Below, in pieces: positions 5,559 through 7,906 of a stretch of 7,906 nucleotides of DNA. The DNA lies in the NCBI GenBank assembly GCA_009779395.1, contig WREJ01000047.1, positions 1 through 7,906 of the forward strand. Reading direction: 5' to 3'. The notes under the pieces were generated by a model. The model did no database searches. It was not told the DNA's origin and was given only the letters and a program-made list of their open reading frames with translations. This DNA is from Coriobacteriia bacterium (GTDB lineage Bacteria; Actinomycetota; Coriobacteriia; WRKU01; WQUG01). Each line of letters opens with the position of its first letter. Positions within the stretch are counted from its first letter, which is position 1. The translations under genes were made by a program, and so were the position numbers.

Positions 5559-6740
5559 ATGTCTGTGACAAAACGCTACTTGATGACGCCAGGTCCTACC
5601 CCCGTTCCCGCCGAGGTCTTGCTGACGATGGCGCGTCCCATTATTCATCACCGTACTGCCGAGTTTGAAGCGACCATCGCAGAAGCAACACAGGGACTTC
5701 AGTACATTTTCAATACACAAAACGAAGTGCTGATGTTTGCCTCGAGCGGTACGGGTGCCATGGAAAGTGCGATTGTCAACTGCTTTTGTGCCGGGGATAA
5801 AGTCATCGTTGCGCGCAACGGCAAGTTTGGCGACCGCGAGAAAAGCATTGCAGAAACCTACGGTCTGCAGGTCATCGATTTGTGCTACGAATGGAACGAA
5901 GTCGTCAAGGTCGCAGACATCAAAGATACGCTGGCAGCACACCCCGATGTGCGTGGTCTTATTGTCACCCAGTCCGAAACCTCGACAGGCGTTTTAAATC
6001 CCATTAAAGAAATCGCTGCTCTGCTGCGCGATATGCCCGACACCCTCATGATTGTTGACTCTATCACAGGCATTGGTGCTATGGAATGTGCAACAGACGA
6101 CTGGGGTCTTGATGTTGTCATGACGGGCTCACAAAAAGGACTGATGTTGCCCCCGGGACTTGCGGCAGTTTCGGTTTCTGAAAAGGCATGGCAGGCGACC
6201 CAGCGTTCCACTCTGCCAAAGTTTTACTTTGACTGGAAAAAGTACCGCAAGTCGCTGCAGAAAAACACGACACCTTTTACTCCGGCACTGACCCTTATCC
6301 AGGGACTGAACGAAGCCTTAAAGCTAATGCAGGCAGAGGGGCGCGAAAACATCATCGCACGCCACAGCCTACTGGCAGAGGCAACCCGCAAGGGTGTCGA
6401 GGCAATTGGACTACAGCTGTTTGCTCCCCCTGAGGGGCGCGGCAGTGCCGTGACGCCTGTCTGGTCCCCACAGGGTATCCCTGCAGGCAAAATCGTAAAG
6501 CTGATGAAAGAGGGCTACGGGGTCACCATGACCAACGGCCAGGACGACTACAAAGACCGGATTTTCCGCATTGGGCACCTGGGCTATTTTGGCATGTTTG
6601 ACATTATCACCGCGCTGACAGCACTTGAAATGGCACTGACGAGCCTTGGTTATGACTTTGAACAGGGTGCGAGCATAAGTGCTGCAGAGACGGTCTTTTT
6701 GCAGGCTCAGAACGAAAAAGATGGAGAGGGCGTCCAGTAA
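5559..6740 (+). CDS. Class V PLP-dependent aminotransferase (alanine/serine-glyoxylate type; probable phosphoserine aminotransferase role)
   Basis: A protein of 393 residues, a normal length for the family. The N-terminal motif LMTPGPTPVPAEVLLTMARP (8-27) followed by IIHHRTAEFE is characteristic of the alanine-glyoxylate / serine-glyoxylate / serine-pyruvate group in class V. SSGTGAME (62-69) binds the PLP phosphate. Asp167 in VDSITGIGAME should pair with the pyridine nitrogen, and Lys193 in TGSQKGLMLPPGLA should form the Schiff base. Arg337 in FRIGHLG is the expected substrate-carboxylate binder. The next gene, serA, overlaps it by one base, which suggests the pair makes phosphoserine from 3-phosphoglycerate, with this enzyme doing the SerC step. 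Similar class V-SerA pairs are known in other bacteria. Alanine-glyoxylate or serine-pyruvate transamination remains possible. ATG 5559 was chosen because GGAAGGGA (5541-5548) lies at a suitable distance and the protein then starts as its relatives do; an in-frame GTG at 5532 would put this ribosome-binding site inside the gene. Cytoplasmic. Confidence 0.93.
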   Translation: MSVTKRYLMTPGPTPVPAEVLLTMARPIIHHRTAEFEATIAEATQGLQYIFNTQNEVLMFASSGTGAMESAIVNCFCAGDKVIVARNGKFGDREKSIAETYGLQVIDLCYEWNEVVKVADIKDTLAAHPDVRGLIVTQSETSTGVLNPIKEIAALLRDMPDTLMIVDSITGIGAMECATDDWGLDVVMTGSQKGLMLPPGLAAVSVSEKAWQATQRSTLPKFYFDWKKYRKSLQKNTTPFTPALTLIQGLNEALKLMQAEGRENIIARHSLLAEATRKGVEAIGLQLFAPPEGRGSAVTPVWSPQGIPAGKIVKLMKEGYGVTMTNGQDDYKDRIFRIGHLGYFGMFDIITALTALEMALTSLGYDFEQGASISAAETVFLQAQNEKDGEGVQ

Positions 6741-7660
6741 TGAAAGTATTAGTCGCTGACAAAATAGACCCTGCTGGCATTAGCTATCTACAAGATGCTG
6801 GTTGTGAGGTCAGCGTAAAGCTGGGGCTCTCTACGGCAGAATTGGTCGCAGAAATCCCCGGTTATAGCGCGCTTGCTGTGCGCTCTGCTGTGCAGGTAAC
6901 ACGCGACATCATTTGTGCAGGCACAGAACTCAAAGTTATTGGTCGTGCTGGTGTTGGTACCGACAACATCGACAAGGCGGCAGCTGCAGAACATGGTATT
7001 GCGGTGGTCAATACTCCCGAGGCAAACATTGTGTCTGCAGCAGAGCAGACCTTTGCCTTGCTTTTGGCATGTGCGCGCAATACGGCAGCGGCGAATGCCA
7101 GTATGCATGCGGGACGATGGGATCGCAGTCAGTACACGGGCATCGAGCTATTTGAAAAGACGCTGGGCATTATTGGCTTTGGCAAGATTGGTGCGCTTTT
7201 AGCACAGCGCGCGCGTGCTTTTGGGATGACCATTTGTGCCTATGACCCCTATGCAAACCCTGACCACGTGACGGCAAACGGTGCTACGCTACTGCCATCA
7301 CTGGATGAACTGCTTGCCATATCTGACGTCATTTCTGTACATCTGCCAAAGACTCCTGAAACAACGGGCATGATTGGCGCGGCGCAAATCGCGCTGATGA
7401 AAGACAATGTTATCCTGCTCAATGTTGCGCGTGGTGGCATCTATGATGATGCTGCGCTGCGCACAGGGCTTGACAGTGGCAAAATCTGGGCAGCAGGCAT
7501 CGATGTCTATGACCCCGAGCCACCAGTCGACTATCCGCTGCTTGGTTGCGAGCGTGCAGTATTGACGCCGCATCTGGGTGCCTCGACCTTTGAAGCACAG
7601 GTACGTGCGGGTGTGCAGGTTGCCCAGGCGATAGTAGACGTGCTAGAAAATCTGCGCTAG
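6740..7660 (+). CDS. serA: D-3-phosphoglycerate dehydrogenase, short form without ACT domain
   Basis: A protein of 306 residues that oxidises 3-phosphoglycerate to 3-phosphohydroxypyruvate with NAD, the first committed step of serine synthesis. It has the D-isomer-specific 2-hydroxyacid dehydrogenase layout. The substrate-binding part contains VRSAVQVT (47-54) and GRAGVGTDNID (68-78). The Rossmann motif GFGKIG lies at 146-151, with an acidic residue (Asp169, in YDPY) placed to favour NAD over NADP. The catalytic triad is Arg231 (NVARGG), Glu260 (DVYDPEPP) and His278 (TPHLGAST). It ends soon after the catalytic domain, so it lacks the C-terminal ACT domain that lets serine inhibit longer SerA proteins; allosteric feedback by that route is not expected. 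Its ATG shares one base with the TAA of the aminotransferase gene, and GGAGAGG upstream is the ribosome-binding site, so the two are translationally coupled. The pairing with an aminotransferase supports SerA over other hydroxyacid dehydrogenases (glyoxylate or hydroxypyruvate reductase), though these remain possible. Confidence 0.92.
   Translation: MKVLVADKIDPAGISYLQDAGCEVSVKLGLSTAELVAEIPGYSALAVRSAVQVTRDIICAGTELKVIGRAGVGTDNIDKAAAAEHGIAVVNTPEANIVSAAEQTFALLLACARNTAAANASMHAGRWDRSQYTGIELFEKTLGIIGFGKIGALLAQRARAFGMTICAYDPYANPDHVTANGATLLPSLDELLAISDVISVHLPKTPETTGMIGAAQIALMKDNVILLNVARGGIYDDAALRTGLDSGKIWAAGIDVYDPEPPVDYPLLGCERAVLTPHLGASTFEAQVRAGVQVAQAIVDVLENLR
7620..7649 (+). promoter_or_regulatory. 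Possible tRNA promoter inside the end of serA
   Basis: TTGCCC (7620-7625) and TAGAAA (7644-7649) are 18 nt apart, and TGC directly precedes the -10, as at the promoter before the rhuM relic. Transcription would start near 7656, about 25 nt before the tRNA. Both hexamers are imperfect and lie in coding sequence, so chance is possible. The alternative is read-through from serA, since no terminator lies between them. Confidence 0.3.
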
Positions 7661-7680
7661 ACTAGTCAGTTCGTATCAGT

Positions 7681-7752
7681 GGGCGATTAGCTCAGGGGGA
7701 GAGCGCTGTCTTCACACGGCAGAAGTCGCTGGTTCAAATCCAGCATCGCCCA
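7681..7752 (+). tRNA. tRNA-Val (anticodon CAC)
   Basis: A full cloverleaf can be drawn. The acceptor arm GGGCGAT (7681-7687) pairs 7 of 7 with ATCGCCC (7745-7751), with discriminator A at 7752. The D stem is GCTC (7690-7693) with GAGC (7701-7704). The anticodon stem CTGTC (7706-7710) pairs with GGCAG (7718-7722) with one T-G wobble, around the loop TTCACAC; the anticodon CAC is at 7713-7715. The T stem GCTGG (7728-7732) pairs with CCAGC (7740-7744) around TTCAAAT. It decodes GUG. The 3' CCA is not encoded, so it must be added by nucleotidyltransferase. It begins 20 bp after the serA stop. Confidence 0.96.
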
Positions 7753-7756
7753 TTTT

Positions 7757-7782
7757 CGAAGGAGGGGCAGGCCCCTCCTTCG
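7757..7782 (+). terminator. Perfect 11-bp hairpin just after the tRNA, possible transcription end
   Basis: CGAAGGAGGGG (7757-7767) pairs perfectly with CCCCTCCTTCG (7772-7782) around CAGG. It begins four T residues after the tRNA discriminator base. There is no T run after the stem, so it is not a canonical intrinsic terminator. It may mark the transcript end or protect the tRNA precursor before 3' trimming. Confidence 0.5.
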
Positions 7783-7819
7783 CGCAACCACCCCCCAGTG
7801 ACGACAACCCTGCTGTTTG

Positions 7820-7841
7820 GGCGGGATGTGCGAATCCCGCC
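7820..7841. repeat. Inverted repeat, 8-bp arms
   Basis: GGCGGGAT (7820-7827) pairs with ATCCCGCC (7834-7841) around GTGCGA. It is flanked by CCCAGTG on the left (7795-7801 region) and CACGCTGGG on the right, which could pair imperfectly and extend the structure. It looks like a REP-type intergenic palindrome. It is different in sequence from the repeats at 107-250. Confidence 0.5.
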
Positions 7842-7850
7842 ACGCTGGGT

Positions 7851-7877
7851 ATGACACAATAACTCCAACTTTAATAT
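7851..7877 (+). promoter_or_regulatory. Possible promoter for a gene beyond the window
   Basis: ATGACA (7851-7856, 5 of 6 to the -35 consensus) and TAATAT (7872-7877, 4 of 6 to the -10) are 15 nt apart, at the short limit. Transcription would begin near 7884. The only downstream ATGs are 7889, which stops after three codons, and 7900, which runs off the window, so the target gene cannot be seen. Confidence 0.25.
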
Positions 7878-7906
7878 GAGCGGGAAACATGAGTGCCTAA
7901 TGGCAA

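Noticed and set aside
7687..7890. Minus-strand reading frame containing WAMLDLNQRLLPCEDSALPL
   Set aside because: This is the well-known spurious translation of the antisense strand of a tRNA gene; the tRNA-Val explains the sequence fully.
7889..7906. Start of a downstream gene at ATG 7889 or ATG 7900
   Set aside because: The first stops after three codons; the second has only two bases of the next codon run visible and no convincing ribosome-binding site, so no gene can be supported.

Overview
The window looks like chromosomal DNA of an anaerobic or respiratory bacterium, probably Gram-positive. It encodes a secreted seven-haem c-type cytochrome and two membrane-anchored proteins facing outward, but no outer-membrane protein. 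Good Shine-Dalgarno sequences stand beside one start that appears leaderless. Base composition is moderate and fairly even, apart from a more AT-rich rhuM relic. These traits would suit an actinobacterial (Coriobacteriia-like) lineage, but that is an inference and no taxonomic marker is present.

Layout. Positions 2-118 are the tail of a membrane protein, ending in a transmembrane helix and a basic cytoplasmic end. It is followed by two near-identical 70-bp direct repeats, each folding into a nested hairpin; the first overlaps the stop codon. A strong terminator lies at 254-300. After an extended -10 promoter comes a rhuM-family gene (451-1088). It is a pseudogene: the N-terminal half and the C-terminal tail remain, but the middle is missing and the two parts are out of frame.

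The central block (1170-5444) is the most interesting part. An anchored TPR protein overlaps the start of a protein with two membrane helices, an NHL-type beta-propeller between them, and a cytoplasmic C-terminal domain that resembles a compact PIN fold. After a 113-nt leader with three consecutive hairpins comes a Sec-exported cytochrome with seven CXXCH motifs. The simplest reading is an envelope electron-transfer or cytochrome-docking module; this function is inferred from domains and gene order only. A textbook terminator closes the block.

The last block (5559-7660) is a two-gene operon: a class V PLP aminotransferase and a short D-3-phosphoglycerate dehydrogenase (SerA). Together they could carry out the first two steps of serine biosynthesis, with the class V enzyme replacing SerC. 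A tRNA-Val(CAC) gene follows. The last ~150 bases hold two hairpins and a possible promoter, but no supportable gene.
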